A stretch of DNA of 64,000 nucleotides from Chryseobacterium gleum (GCA_945897565.1 CAMDFN010000010.1:19394-83393), one strand, 5' to 3'; positions 8,500 to 17,015 are shown, counted from the first letter of the stretch. The notes: generated from the letters alone by a model not told the origin. A program made the numbers and translations.

Positions 8500-8954
8500 T
8501 GTCTCTTTTGCAAGCACTCAATTTACCGCCTGCACCCTTAAAACTGAGCAGCAAAGCCGGGCGAGTTTTTGTCAATTGTTTGGTGCGTAAAAAGCAAATT
8601 ATCCTCACACCCGAAGAATGGGTGCGCCAACACCTCATCTCTTATTTGCACCTGCATCAGGGTTATCCCCTTGAAAAGTTTGCGGTGGAAAAACAAATTC
8701 AGTACGACGGCTTTACGCGGCGCTGGGATATCGTGGTGTATAATGCAGAATTTGAAGCCGCTATTTTGGTTGAATGCAAGGCACCGCAAGTCAGACTCAA
8801 CCACGAAGTATTTATGCAAATTTCTACTTATCAAAAGATGCTCGGGGCCAATTGTCTTATTTTGAGCAATGGACAAAATCATTTGGTCTACGAGATTGAC
8901 CCTGCGCAAAAAAGCTTAACGCAAATGCTTGGCTTCCCTAAAAATCAATTCTGA
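8499..8954 (+). CDS. HsdR_N-type PD-(D/E)XK nuclease-fold protein, standalone
   Basis: A 151-residue protein that corresponds only to the N-terminal nuclease module of type I restriction HsdR subunits. The PD-(D/E)XK core is visible: Glu64 in VEKQI, Asp77 in RRWDIVVY and Glu92/Lys94 in VECKAP, followed by a QxxxY-like stretch (ISTYQKML). There is no helicase domain, and no HsdM/HsdS gene is near. It is translationally linked to ald by a one-base TAATG overlap. Small orphan proteins of this type are widespread in Bacteroidota and their role is not established; DNA repair or RNA/DNA processing are guesses. Its 3' end overlaps the convergent DUF4924 gene by 10 bases. Confidence 0.8.
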   Translation: MSLLQALNLPPAPLKLSSKAGRVFVNCLVRKKQIILTPEEWVRQHLISYLHLHQGYPLEKFAVEKQIQYDGFTRRWDIVVYNAEFEAAILVECKAPQVRLNHEVFMQISTYQKMLGANCLILSNGQNHLVYEIDPAQKSLTQMLGFPKNQF

Positions 8955-9496
8955 ACGAAGTTGAGTTCACCAGCCTTCATGCGCTGGTAATTTTTGGACA
9001 AATAAGCCAATTGGATACGGAATAAATCGAATGCAGATTCTGTTTGCGGACTAATTTCTTGTTTTTTCATTTTGAGTTGCAACTTCATAAACATGGCGTG
9101 AAAGAGCACTTCGATGTCGTGTCTGTTGGCCATATTGGACTTCGTTTTAAAGGCTTGAAGGGCGTCGTGGGCGTGTTCACACAAGCCCTTGTACTTGTCG
9201 TCGTTGAGGATGGTGAGCAGCGTATTGTGCAAATAAATGAGCTCTATCAAGATTTCCTCTACTTGTTCGAGATGCCCCTCTTTTTGCAAGCCCCGCTGCT
9301 GCATTTCGGCAACAATTGCGCGATACCAATTGAGTTGGTCGTCTAGCTGTGAAGGGTCTGTAAATGCTGGTGCCAAAAGCTCGTTTTCCAAGCGGGTTAT
9401 ATCGAGGTCTGTGGTGCGAACAAGTGCTTCTATCTGAAAAATATAAAGCAAGTACTCTGCGACATTTTCGGTTTGGAGGGCTGGATTTGGACGCAT
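8945..9496 (-). CDS. DUF4924-family protein
   Basis: A 183-residue, mostly helical, soluble protein of the Bacteroidota-restricted DUF4924 family. The N-terminal stretch NVAEYLLYIFQIEALVRTTD and the end LSKNYQRMKAG are characteristic. The start at 9496 is chosen because it sits 4 bases after the stop of the upstream ompH-like gene; an alternative start 39 bases earlier would overlap that gene and adds low-complexity residues. No catalytic motif or membrane segment is visible. The function is unknown. It is the last gene of a three-gene minus-strand run and is convergent with the HsdR_N gene, sharing 10 bases. Confidence 0.75.
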   Translation of the reverse strand: MRPNPALQTENVAEYLLYIFQIEALVRTTDLDITRLENELLAPAFTDPSQLDDQLNWYRAIVAEMQQRGLQKEGHLEQVEEILIELIYLHNTLLTILNDDKYKGLCEHAHDALQAFKTKSNMANRHDIEVLFHAMFMKLQLKMKKQEISPQTESAFDLFRIQLAYLSKNYQRMKAGELNFVQN

Positions 9497-9500
9497 GAAA

Positions 9501-10088
9501 TTAGAGTTCTTTTTCGATGGTGCTCTGGTTTTCATTCAAGAAATTGATGAATTCCTTCGTGACATCCATCTTTTTGTTGATGTAATTGATTTGACCCCCT
9601 TGACCTTGAATCAAGAGTAAATCGATGTTGTGTTTTTTGCAATATTTTTGACCCCAAAGCTCCACTTTTTTATTGATCGCTTCTAAAGATTTTAGGGTTT
9701 GATTTTCGATGCGGGCACCTTCGGTTTGCTGGTATTGCATGAGTTCATTTTGCATTTGTTGTGCTTTTTGCTGTACCATGGCAATTTCGTTCTGTGAAAG
9801 CAAACCAGCGCGCGCTTCTTGATCTTTCTTGACGATGTAATTTTCGTAAACTTGATTGCGCTTCTGTAATTCTTTTTCAAAACGCTTTTGATTTTTCTCA
9901 GCTACAGCCTCTTCTTTTTTAAAGTAATCGAAGTATTTTTTGATGCTGTCATTGGCGTAATAAGCTATTTTGAGGCCATCTAGACGCGTGACAGGCACCT
10001 TGGGTGTTTCGTCTTTTTTAGGTGGTGTTGATGTAGAACAGGCGGCGCTGAGGGCCAAAATCAAAGTGATGTAAAGCAGTTTAGTCAT
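9501..10088 (-). CDS. OmpH/Skp-family periplasmic chaperone, lipoprotein
   Basis: A 195-residue Skp/OmpH-type protein, expected to hold unfolded outer-membrane proteins in the periplasm. It starts with a lipoprotein signal peptide (lipobox LSAAC, lipidated Cys17), then a lysine/glutamate/glutamine-rich stretch of long helices (about residues 50-150) typical of the coiled-coil tentacles of Skp, and ends with the beta-strand region DLLLIQGQGGQINYINK and DVTKEFINFLN. Lipidation differs from the soluble E. coli Skp but is frequent in this phylum. It overlaps the upstream small gene by 8 bases. Confidence 0.82.
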   Translation of the reverse strand: MTKLLYITLILALSAACSTSTPPKKDETPKVPVTRLDGLKIAYYANDSIKKYFDYFKKEEAVAEKNQKRFEKELQKRNQVYENYIVKKDQEARAGLLSQNEIAMVQQKAQQMQNELMQYQQTEGARIENQTLKSLEAINKKVELWGQKYCKKHNIDLLLIQGQGGQINYINKKMDVTKEFINFLNENQSTIEKEL

Positions 10089-10329
10089 GTTGAAGCGGTT
10101 TTAAAAGTTGGAGCCAGCGCTCGCGCATGCGGATAAAATCTTGTAAACATGCGGAGTAAAATGCAGGGCTCAGTTGTTGCTCGAGCTGATCTATGCTTTG
10201 AAGATCAGAAACGGGAATTTTGAATTGTTGTTGGTAGTCGTCGAGGGTAATGCTCAATAGGTAATTATTGTTGTACTGATGAAGCGAGACTAAAAAATGC
10301 TCGTGAGGAATTTGACGGACCAATCGCAT
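10081..10329 (-). CDS. Small conserved-type protein of unknown function (82 aa)
   Basis: I do not recognise a family. The product is 82 residues, soluble, without signal peptide: beta-strand-like N-terminal half (HFLVSLHQYNNNYLLSITLD) and a helical, tryptophan-containing C-terminal half (FIRMRERWLQLLKPL). An in-frame ATG exists 27 bases further upstream (10356), but the start at 10329 is preferred because an exact TATATTTG promoter box lies 4 bases before it (10334-10341) and would be inside the coding region of the longer form. It overlaps the ompH-like gene by 8 bases, so it heads that operon. Confidence 0.6.
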   Translation of the reverse strand: MRLVRQIPHEHFLVSLHQYNNNYLLSITLDDYQQQFKIPVSDLQSIDQLEQQLSPAFYSACLQDFIRMRERWLQLLKPLQHD

Positions 10330-10333
10330 TTTG

Positions 10334-10341
10334 CAAATATA
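10334..10341 (-). promoter_or_regulatory. Promoter -7 box TATATTTG, 4 bases before ATG
   Basis: The minus strand reads TATATTTG-CAAA-ATG. This is an exact match to the Bacteroidota TAnnTTTG -7 element. With transcription starting a few bases after the box, the mRNA for the 82-residue protein and the ompH-like operon would begin at or beside the start codon. No clear -33 TTG is seen at 19-21 bases. Confidence 0.6.
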
Positions 10342-10487
10342 ATTCTTTTCCCACATGCCTCATTAGGTATATTCACAGACATTAATTGAATATTTTTTTT
10401 CAAAAAGTAGGCAGTTTTTCAATTTTGTTCTAATTTCGAAGCTTAACGATTAGTATTTACCTAAATCTGTGTTGTTTAAATCACATT

Positions 10488-11087
10488 ATGACAAGTATTT
10501 TTGTTGCTAAACTTGATTTTGGCGTAAGTAACCAGGAGTTGCGCCAACTTTTCGAAAACTACGGAACAGTGCTCAAAGCTACTGTTGCCACAGACCGTGA
10601 GACGGGAAAACCGCGAGGATTCGCTTTTGTCGAAATGGCCGATAGCCAGGAGGCTTCAAATGCCATTTCAGCACTAGACGGCCACGTCATCAATGGCCGT
10701 GCATTGGCGGTAAAAGAAGCTGAACAGCGCACCGACAACCGACCTAGCCCCAGACCATTCACCCCTCGCGACAACAGCGCCCCCACAAACTCCGGTGCTG
10801 CGCCTGCACCCCGAGCAGAATTGCGCAGCAATGACAACGACGACGCCAGTCCAGCGACAGGTTTTATTTTACCTAAGGCCGAACCCCGTAAAAAAGCAAT
10901 TGTAAAAGACCGCAAAATCGAGGACGACAACCGCAACAAAAAACCAAAAATGGATGCCTACAAAAAGAGTGGCAAAAATCCAAGGTTTTTTGACGACGAC
11001 GACGACGAACTCGACGACGACTTACTCAACTACAAGAAGCCAGACGAAGATTTCTTCGATGACGAAGAAGATGACGACGATTTATAA
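10488..11087 (+). CDS. RRM-type RNA-binding protein with acidic tail
   Basis: A 199-residue cytoplasmic RNA-binding protein. Residues 1-75 form one RNA recognition motif: RNP2-like IFVAKLDFGV, RNP1 GKPRGFAFVEM, and the closing strand INGRALAVKEA. The middle (about 85-125) is a disordered Pro/Ser/Asn-rich linker, then a lysine-rich patch, then a C-terminal tail made almost only of Asp and Glu (about 165-199). Bacterial single-RRM proteins with charged tails are known in cyanobacteria and Bacteroidota, and some act as RNA chaperones or global post-transcriptional regulators; the role here is inferred. It has a 158-base upstream region shared with the divergent 82-residue gene, without an exact promoter box that I can find. 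Confidence 0.88.
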   Translation: MTSIFVAKLDFGVSNQELRQLFENYGTVLKATVATDRETGKPRGFAFVEMADSQEASNAISALDGHVINGRALAVKEAEQRTDNRPSPRPFTPRDNSAPTNSGAAPAPRAELRSNDNDDASPATGFILPKAEPRKKAIVKDRKIEDDNRNKKPKMDAYKKSGKNPRFFDDDDDELDDDLLNYKKPDEDFFDDEEDDDDL

Positions 11088-11119
11088 AGGTTGAACGCTG
11101 CAAATTTCGGCGATTCGCT

Positions 11120-11127
11120 TAACTTTG
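11120..11127 (+). promoter_or_regulatory. Promoter -7 box TAACTTTG, 6 bases before ATG
   Basis: TAACTTTG is followed by CAGCAC and then the ATG of the nucleotidyltransferase gene at 11134. It matches TAnnTTTG exactly. The nearest upstream TTG (11091) is 26 bases away, farther than usual, so the -33 element is weak or absent. Confidence 0.55.
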
Positions 11128-11133
11128 CAGCAC

Positions 11134-12570
11134 ATGGATGTTTCTTACGCTAGTCACCTCAAACACCCCGTATTTAAAGTATTATCTCAGTACGCTACTG
11201 CGCAGCAGCTGGACGTCTACGTTATTGGAGGCTGGGTTCGAGACCTCATCATGGACCGCCCTAGCAAAGACATCGATATTTTGGTACTTGGCGATGGCCC
11301 CGCATTAGCGCGCGCTACCGCAGAAATTCTTAAAGTAAAAAAGGTCAGTATTTTCAAAAACTTTGGCACAGCGCATTTTAAGTACAAAGACCTCGACATC
11401 GAATTTGTTGGCGCGCGCAAAGAGTCTTACAGCCCAGCGTCGCGCAAACCCAATACCGTTGCAGGCACCCTCCAAGACGACCAAAACCGTCGTGACTTCA
11501 CCATCAACTCCATGGCCATTAGTTTGCGTGCCGAAACACTTGGTCAGCTGATTGACCCATTCAACGGGCAAGCCGACATTGATGCAGGTGTCATTCGCAC
11601 CCCCCTAGACCCACACATCACCTTTAGCGATGACCCGCTCAGAATGCTCAGGGCAATTCGCTTTGCAACACGCTTTCATTTTCAAATCACGACACCCAGT
11701 CTCGAAGCCATGAAAGCGAACGCAGAAAGGCTCCAAATACTTTCTCAAGAGCGCATTACCGATGAGCTCAACAAAATCATCCTTACCACACAACCCTCGC
11801 GCGGCTTCAAACTCATGCAAGCCACTGGGCTCCTGGATCAATTCTTTACCGAACTGACCGCGCTTAAAGGTATCGAAACCCGCGATGGCAAGGCGCACAA
11901 GGATAACTTTCTGCATACACTCGAAGTATTAGACAACATAGCTTTACACACCGATAATCTTTGGTTGCGTTGGGCAGCCATTTTGCACGACATCGCAAAA
12001 GCCCCCACCAAGCGTTTTGATACACAAATTGGCTGGACTTTCCACGGGCACGAAGAGCTTGGTGCCAAAATGGTACCCCGCCTGTTCAAAAGGCTGCGCT
12101 TACCGCTCGACCACCAAATGAGATACGTCCAAAAGTTGGTAAGGCTTCATTTAAGGCCCATTGCCTTGGTAAAGGGCTCGGTTACAGACGCCGCCATCCG
12201 CAGGCTGCTGCACGAAGCCGGTGACGACATCGAAGACCTCATGCTATTGTGCAACGCCGATATCACCAGCAAAAATGAATTCAAGGTAAAGCGCTACAAG
12301 CAAAATTTTGAACTAGTTACCGAAAAGCTTTTGTTGGTAGAAGAAAAAGACCGCGTTCGCAATTTCCAACCTCCTGTTTCAGGCCAACTTATTATGGATA
12401 CTTTCCAACTAGGCCCATGTTCGGCCATTGGCTCAATCAAAACACATATTAAAGATGCTATTCTAGAAGGACACATCGCTAATGAGTATCACGAAGCATA
12501 TGCAGAAATGCTGCGTTTTGGCGCAGAACTCGGTTTAAAAGCGGTCGTTGTTCCTCCGAAGCCTGAATAA
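11134..12570 (+). CDS. cca: tRNA nucleotidyltransferase (CCA-adding/poly(A) polymerase family) with HD domain
   Basis: A class II nucleotidyltransferase of 478 residues that adds or repairs the 3' CCA end of tRNAs. The head domain carries GGWVRD and the metal-binding SKDIDILVLG (about residues 30-50); the neck shows RRDFTINSMAI and the RMLRAIRFATRF motif; the C-terminal part is an HD domain with AAILHDIAKAP and HGHEELGAKM. An in-frame TTG lies 9 bases upstream, but the ATG at 11134 is preferred because the TTG falls inside the TAACTTTG promoter box. One tRNA-Glu gene in this window lacks an encoded CCA and would need this activity. Exact nucleotide specificity (CCA, A-adding or poly(A)) cannot be read from sequence alone. 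Confidence 0.93.
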   Translation: MDVSYASHLKHPVFKVLSQYATAQQLDVYVIGGWVRDLIMDRPSKDIDILVLGDGPALARATAEILKVKKVSIFKNFGTAHFKYKDLDIEFVGARKESYSPASRKPNTVAGTLQDDQNRRDFTINSMAISLRAETLGQLIDPFNGQADIDAGVIRTPLDPHITFSDDPLRMLRAIRFATRFHFQITTPSLEAMKANAERLQILSQERITDELNKIILTTQPSRGFKLMQATGLLDQFFTELTALKGIETRDGKAHKDNFLHTLEVLDNIALHTDNLWLRWAAILHDIAKAPTKRFDTQIGWTFHGHEELGAKMVPRLFKRLRLPLDHQMRYVQKLVRLHLRPIALVKGSVTDAAIRRLLHEAGDDIEDLMLLCNADITSKNEFKVKRYKQNFELVTEKLLLVEEKDRVRNFQPPVSGQLIMDTFQLGPCSAIGSIKTHIKDAILEGHIANEYHEAYAEMLRFGAELGLKAVVVPPKPE

Positions 12571-12598
12571 TCCTTACTTTTATCCTAAATCCAACAAC

Positions 12599-13162
12599 AT
12601 GCCAGGTTTAAAATTTCGCGTATTGCTTGATAGCGACAAAAACGAAGAAGTCTTTAGAGACATCCTCATCGCAAACGATGCTGATTTTGAAACTTTTTAC
12701 CGTTCAATTATGTCGGCATTTAGCTTTAGCGGTGACCAAATGGCCAGTTTTTACGTCTCCAACGACAGTTGGGACAAAGGCCACGAGCTCTCTTTGTTGG
12801 ACATGACCTACGACGACGACGCCATTGACGAGCCTGCTTCGGTGATGAAACAAGCCCATATTCAAGATTTTCTTACCGAACCAGATCAACGCTTTATTCT
12901 GGTCTACGACTTCATGCGCATGTGGATTTTCTTGATCGAATTGATTGCCTACGAAAAAGAAGCGCCAGAGAGCCCACTTATGGCATTAGCGATAGGTAAT
13001 GCCCCACAAGAAAGCACCAAGTCTATGTTCGATGAAAATCTATTCGGACCCGAAAATCAAATTGCAGATACCGAAGAAGACGAAGACGAATTTGGCTTCC
13101 AAGATTTTGACGACGATTACGCAGACGACGACCTCAACGATTACAGCCAATATGAATACTAA
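12599..13162 (+). CDS. PRiA4_ORF3/IS1096-TnpR-like protein with acidic tail
   Basis: A 187-residue protein of the plasmid pRiA4b ORF-3 family, often labelled IS1096 passenger TnpR family. Seen: LKFRVLLDSD, then the FETFYRSIMSAFSFSGDQMASF block and WDKGHELSLLDM, with a FLTEPDQRFILVYDFMRMW segment. The C-terminal 40 residues are extremely rich in Asp and Glu with interspersed aromatic residues. The ATG at 12599 is used because it starts the family-type sequence. There is no transposon end or recombinase nearby, so the TnpR name is only historical. The 3' end overlaps the methyltransferase gene by 11 bases. Function unknown. Confidence 0.75.
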   Translation: MPGLKFRVLLDSDKNEEVFRDILIANDADFETFYRSIMSAFSFSGDQMASFYVSNDSWDKGHELSLLDMTYDDDAIDEPASVMKQAHIQDFLTEPDQRFILVYDFMRMWIFLIELIAYEKEAPESPLMALAIGNAPQESTKSMFDENLFGPENQIADTEEDEDEFGFQDFDDDYADDDLNDYSQYEY

Positions 13163-13877
13163 GCCTAAAACAGCAACTGGCGACCCAATTGGTCAAGCCA
13201 TCCAAGACTACGCCACATTCAAAAAGCCCTTTGACATCATCGTCAGCTCAGATCTCTGCGACGACGACATCATTCCTATAGAAGTGCTTTTCCGCAAGGA
13301 AGACGAAATGCCCGAACTCGAACAGCGTGCGCTGGACCAATGCAGGGGTGCTGTTCTCGATATCGGGGCCGGGGCCGGCGTGCATGCAATTGCTTTACAA
13401 GACCGCGGTCATCAGGTAAGTGCTATTGACCTCTCTGCCGGAGCAGTTGCCTACATGAAAGAAAATGGCCTAGATGCCAAGCAAATGGATTTTTATGCCC
13501 TGCAAAACAAAACCCAGTACAACACCATCTTATCGCTAATGAACGGCTTGGGATTAGCTAAAAATCTTGAAAATCTCCCGGCATTTCTTCAAAAGGTTCA
13601 CGACCTACTCTTGCCCGGTGGCCGTTTAATTGCCGACTCAACAGATGTGAAATATCTATACGAAGACGAAGAGGGCGGTTATTGGCTCGACCTCAACGCT
13701 GCCTATTACGGCAACTTCAAGTTTCAGATGCACTACAACAAAATAAGCGGCCCTGAATTTGAATGGCTATACGTCGATTACGACACCCTGCATCAACACG
13801 CCACAGACTGCGGGTTCAAGTGCCGTAGGGCCTACACAGCAGAAGAACATTATTTGGCTGTTTTAGAAAAAATATGA
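13152..13877 (+). CDS. Class I SAM-dependent methyltransferase
   Basis: A 241-residue Rossmann-fold methyltransferase. The SAM-binding motif I is VLDIGAGAGVHAIAL (about residues 71-85), acidic motif II is VSAIDLSAGAV, and the post-motif strand region is YNTILSLMNGLGL followed by LLPGGRLIADSTD. The ATG at 13152 is used; longer frames read through the preceding gene. It overlaps that gene by 11 bases and the FKBP gene by 4 (ATGA), so it is translated as part of this operon. The substrate is not recognisable; a small molecule is more likely than nucleic acid because no target-binding domain is added. Confidence 0.85.
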   Translation: MNTKPKTATGDPIGQAIQDYATFKKPFDIIVSSDLCDDDIIPIEVLFRKEDEMPELEQRALDQCRGAVLDIGAGAGVHAIALQDRGHQVSAIDLSAGAVAYMKENGLDAKQMDFYALQNKTQYNTILSLMNGLGLAKNLENLPAFLQKVHDLLLPGGRLIADSTDVKYLYEDEEGGYWLDLNAAYYGNFKFQMHYNKISGPEFEWLYVDYDTLHQHATDCGFKCRRAYTAEEHYLAVLEKI

Positions 13878-14317
13878 GGCCTTTATTGATCATTATTGGC
13901 CTACTTGGTCTGCTGAGTGCATGTGGTTATGGCAAGGCAGAAACCAAAAACTTTGATGCGCAAATTCAAAAGTACATCGCTAAATATCGGCTTGAATTGA
14001 AACCTACTGGTAGCGGATTATACCTCAAAATAGACTCCTTAGGCACGGGAAGAGCCGTCCAGTTACAAGATAGCGTTTGGGTGAGTTATACCCTTAAATT
14101 GTTGTCCGGAAAAATTATAGAAGTTCAGGATCAGAGAGTTGGCCTACCACTTATCGGCCTCATTAAAGGATGGCAAGAAGCGCTTTACGGCTTGCCTGTT
14201 GGCAGCCAATTACAGTGCATCGTCCCACCCCAACTTGCTTATGGCCAAAGCGGAACCGATCGTATCGGAAAAGATAAAATCCTCTATTTTAAAATGAAGG
14301 TTATTGATGCCAAATAA
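13874..14317 (+). CDS. FKBP-type peptidyl-prolyl isomerase, lipoprotein
   Basis: A 147-residue periplasmic lipoprotein with one FKBP domain. The lipobox LLSAC (Cys17) follows a short hydrophobic signal. The FKBP domain (about 45-147) shows the central VSYTLKLLSGKIIEV strands, LIGLIKGWQEAL, GSQLQCIVPPQLAYG and YFKMKVIDA. The canonical FDSS/FD loop is replaced by IEVQDQ, so catalytic strength is uncertain. It overlaps the methyltransferase by 4 bases. It is one of three prolyl-isomerase genes in the window (others at 24164 and 25269). Confidence 0.85.
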   Translation: MRPLLIIIGLLGLLSACGYGKAETKNFDAQIQKYIAKYRLELKPTGSGLYLKIDSLGTGRAVQLQDSVWVSYTLKLLSGKIIEVQDQRVGLPLIGLIKGWQEALYGLPVGSQLQCIVPPQLAYGQSGTDRIGKDKILYFKMKVIDAK

Positions 14318-14330
14318 ATGACTAATTTTG
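14304..14330 (+). promoter_or_regulatory. Probable sucD promoter (TTG, 16 bases, TAATTTTG)
   Basis: TAATTTTG at 14323-14330 matches TAnnTTTG exactly and a TTG lies at 14304-14306 inside the end of the FKBP gene. The 16-base spacer is somewhat short. The start codon is 22 bases downstream, so this mRNA would carry a short leader. Confidence 0.45.
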
Positions 14331-14352
14331 ACTCGCAAAAAATAATGATATT

Positions 14353-15225
14353 ATGAGTGTATTGGTACATAAAAACTCCAGAGTAATTGTTCAAGGTTTT
14401 ACAGGTAGCGAAGGTACCTTTCACGCCACCCAAATGATCGAATTTGGTACAAATGTGGTTGGTGGTGTTACGCCAGGAAAAGGCGGCTCAAGCCATTTGG
14501 ATCGCCCAGTTTTCAATACCGTTTCCGACGCTGTTGCTCAAACTCAAGCCGATACCTCCATCATTTTTGTGCCCCCTGCCTTTGCGGCAGATGCAATAAT
14601 GGAAGCTGCAGAAGCTGGCATTAAAGTCATCGTTTGCATCACTGAAGGCATCCCGGTCAACGACATGATCAAAGCCAAAGAATACATCAAAGCTTTCGAA
14701 ACAAGACTTATCGGGCCCAACTGCCCAGGTGTCATTACCGCTGGCGAAGCCAAAGTGGGTATCATGCCAGGTTTTGTCTTCAAAAAAGGAAAAATTGGTA
14801 TCGTTTCAAAATCAGGAACCCTAACCTACGAAGCGGCTGACCAAGTTGCCAAAGCGGGTATGGGTATCACCACTGCCATCGGAATCGGCGGAGACCCAAT
14901 TATCGGTACCACCACCCGTGAAGCCGTAGAACTCCTCATGAACGACCCAGAAACCGAAGGTATAGTCATGATCGGCGAAATCGGTGGTAACCTAGAAGCA
15001 ATTGCTGCGCGTTGGATCAAAGAAAACGGCACCAAGCCTGTAGTTGGTTTTATCGCTGGCGAAACCGCTCCTAAAGGACGCACGATGGGCCATGCTGGCG
15101 CCATTGTAGGTGGCGACGACGACACCGCTGAAGCGAAGAAACGCATCATGCGTGAGTGTGGCATCCATGTCGTAGATTCCCCTGCTCAAATCGGCGCTAA
15201 AATGGCCGAAGTACTCGGGCATTAA
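14353..15225 (+). CDS. sucD: Succinate-CoA ligase (ADP/GDP-forming) subunit alpha
   Basis: SucD carries the phosphohistidine and CoA-binding site of succinyl-CoA synthetase, linking the TCA cycle to substrate-level phosphorylation. The 290-residue protein has full length, with the CoA-binding N-terminus ([19 protein letters not shown]), [43 protein letters not shown] and the active-site loop [13 protein letters not shown] with the phosphorylated His. sucC is not adjacent. It is preceded by its own probable promoter and ends 22 bases before the convergent porin gene. Confidence 0.97.
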   Translation: MSVLVHKNSRVIVQGFTGSEGTFHATQMIEFGTNVVGGVTPGKGGSSHLDRPVFNTVSDAVAQTQADTSIIFVPPAFAADAIMEAAEAGIKVIVCITEGIPVNDMIKAKEYIKAFETRLIGPNCPGVITAGEAKVGIMPGFVFKKGKIGIVSKSGTLTYEAADQVAKAGMGITTAIGIGGDPIIGTTTREAVELLMNDPETEGIVMIGEIGGNLEAIAARWIKENGTKPVVGFIAGETAPKGRTMGHAGAIVGGDDDTAEAKKRIMRECGIHVVDSPAQIGAKMAEVLGH

Positions 15226-15247
15226 ATCCGCTAAGTACCAGCTCTAT

Positions 15248-17011
15248 TTAATTCCAGAAATCCCAAGTAAGACCCAACCTGATTTGCATGGTTGGGAATG
15301 GATATCCTTGCACTGTTGAAATTTGTGCGGCATTCCAATATGTACCTAGATTGGCAACATTCACAAAAAACCTGAACGTCTTCACCTCCAGTGCTAAATT
15401 AAATTGCGCATTGAGGTTGGCCCGATTGCTCATTGCCATTTGTGAGGTAGACCAGACCAAACTTTCTATGTACGGAAGATAAATCAAAGCCTTACACGCA
15501 GAAACGTAATTGAGCTGACCCTCCATGAGTAAGCTTAAGCGCTTGTCTTTGAAAACGCCCCCTTTCCAAGCGAGTGCAATAGCAGCGCTATTTTTTGGCA
15601 AAAATGCAGCTACCTGAGCCAAATAGCGGTAGTTAGATCGGACAGTCCAAAATGCCTTCGCTTGTTTTTCTAGTTGCTTTCCAAAAGTATATTTGAAGTC
15701 GGCTTCTACTGTGGCAAATTGCCCAACCGAGGCCGAACTTGTAGTGGTCCATTGCACAAGCTGCGCGTCAAATCGGTAGACGTTTTTGTATTGGCTTACA
15801 CTCATTTTTAAGTTGGCACTAAATGTTTTGGGGATATTTTGAAAAGTCCCTGCAACGCTCAACTCCTGAAAGAACTGTTTTTGAGGGTTGGTCCAGAAAT
15901 AATTTGTTAAGTTGCTTTGGTATCCCCGTTGCATCAATACGGGCCATTCGTTGGCGCTGCGATGACTTGCGGATAATTTCCAGCTTGCTTTGTGCCAATT
16001 ATAGACCGTGTTTGCATGCCAACCCTGCCCAGCGCCGCTTAAATTGATTTCATTTTGATGTTGTAAACGGTGGGCGGAACGCTTTAATACAAGTTGATTT
16101 GAAAAATTAAACTCTAGGGTATCGTGCTTGGCAACTGCATCTGACCACATCCGTTGACGCACTCCGACGAGCGCAAACCATTGCATGCCCGGCAAACTCC
16201 AATTGAATCCTAGACGGTTATCTAAATCACTTTGATCAAATGCATCGGCAGAAGAATCCGGACTAAAATAAGTTTGAGGGTAATATAAGTCTAAAGGCCC
16301 TTGCTCCAAATAAAGCCTTTTTTGCAGTTGAAAGAGATGTTGACTTGCTAAATTAAAAGAGCGCAGCGAATCGCCTAATAAACGATAACGAAAGTCCAGA
16401 CGAGCGCTGTAACTCGTTTTTTGTGTGCGGGAATTTGCTTTGACAACAGGTAGTAAATCCATTGAAATGCTGCCCAGTGAACTGTAATCCAATAAGCCTC
16501 CGGCCCATTGGCGGTCATCGCTTACATTGCTAAAATGCAACAAAGCTTCATGGCGCTTTGCAGCTTGATAAAGGTTGATTTGCAATTGGCTATAGCGCAA
16601 ATCGTCGGCGCGGATAAAACCGGTACGCTGCCAGCGATCATAACGAAGATTGAGCAAAACATGCCTCGCAAAAGACTGCTCAAAATCAACGCGCATGCGT
16701 TGCGCTCCTTGCGCACCAAAACCATAGCCAAAACCCAAGTGCGGAAGTGCAGAAAATGTGAGTGGTTTGAGGAGCATTTGAGGGCTGACAAAAGTCGTCA
16801 GACCTGGCTGATACAAATCAGAAGCTGCCAGGAGGGTGTGTTGCGGATTGAAAAAGAAATTGGACCCAAAACCATTCATTTGCTGCGTTAAGGAGTGGAG
16901 GTCTCCGAAGGTGCGGTTTTCTAGTTTAAAGGTATCGACCGGGCCTAATTGCTGCGCTGCAATGCGGCTGCAATGCAAGATGAGCAACAAAAAAGACAGA
17001 AAGTATTTCAT
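15248..17011 (-). CDS. Putative porin-type outer-membrane beta-barrel protein
   Basis: A 587-residue protein with an N-terminal signal peptide (about residues 1-19, ending RIAAQ), then a long succession of alternating beta-strand segments (for example HVLLNLRYDRWQRTGFI, TSYSARLDFRYRLLGD, FNFSNQLVLKRS) and a C-terminal strand finishing in MQIRLGLTWDFWN with aromatic residues as expected for outer-membrane insertion. It fits the Bacteroidota putative-porin family (PF14121-like) by length and layout; I am less sure of the exact family. The substrate is unknown. Its start lies 4 bases after an exact -7 box and directly beyond the rpsT terminator. Confidence 0.7.
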   Translation of the reverse strand: MKYFLSFLLLILHCSRIAAQQLGPVDTFKLENRTFGDLHSLTQQMNGFGSNFFFNPQHTLLAASDLYQPGLTTFVSPQMLLKPLTFSALPHLGFGYGFGAQGAQRMRVDFEQSFARHVLLNLRYDRWQRTGFIRADDLRYSQLQINLYQAAKRHEALLHFSNVSDDRQWAGGLLDYSSLGSISMDLLPVVKANSRTQKTSYSARLDFRYRLLGDSLRSFNLASQHLFQLQKRLYLEQGPLDLYYPQTYFSPDSSADAFDQSDLDNRLGFNWSLPGMQWFALVGVRQRMWSDAVAKHDTLEFNFSNQLVLKRSAHRLQHQNEINLSGAGQGWHANTVYNWHKASWKLSASHRSANEWPVLMQRGYQSNLTNYFWTNPQKQFFQELSVAGTFQNIPKTFSANLKMSVSQYKNVYRFDAQLVQWTTTSSASVGQFATVEADFKYTFGKQLEKQAKAFWTVRSNYRYLAQVAAFLPKNSAAIALAWKGGVFKDKRLSLLMEGQLNYVSACKALIYLPYIESLVWSTSQMAMSNRANLNAQFNLALEVKTFRFFVNVANLGTYWNAAQISTVQGYPFPTMQIRLGLTWDFWN

Positions 17012-17015
17012 GACG

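Noticed and set aside
8499..8954. Possible type I restriction system
   Set aside because: Only the HsdR N-terminal module is present, without helicase, HsdM or HsdS; the neighbours are housekeeping genes.
9497..9535. Upstream start at 9535 for the DUF4924 gene
   Set aside because: It would overlap the ompH-like gene by 35 bases and add a low-complexity Lys/Ser stretch; the ATG at 9496 fits the family N-terminus.
10381..10440. Promoter of the RRM gene at TAATTTCG (10431-10438)
   Set aside because: One mismatch to TAnnTTTG, no TTG at the right distance and about 50 bases from the start; not strong enough to list.
12599..13162. TnpR/IS1096 name suggests a mobile element
   Set aside because: No transposase, inverted repeats or target duplications are visible, and the gene overlaps a methyltransferase gene in a stable-looking operon.
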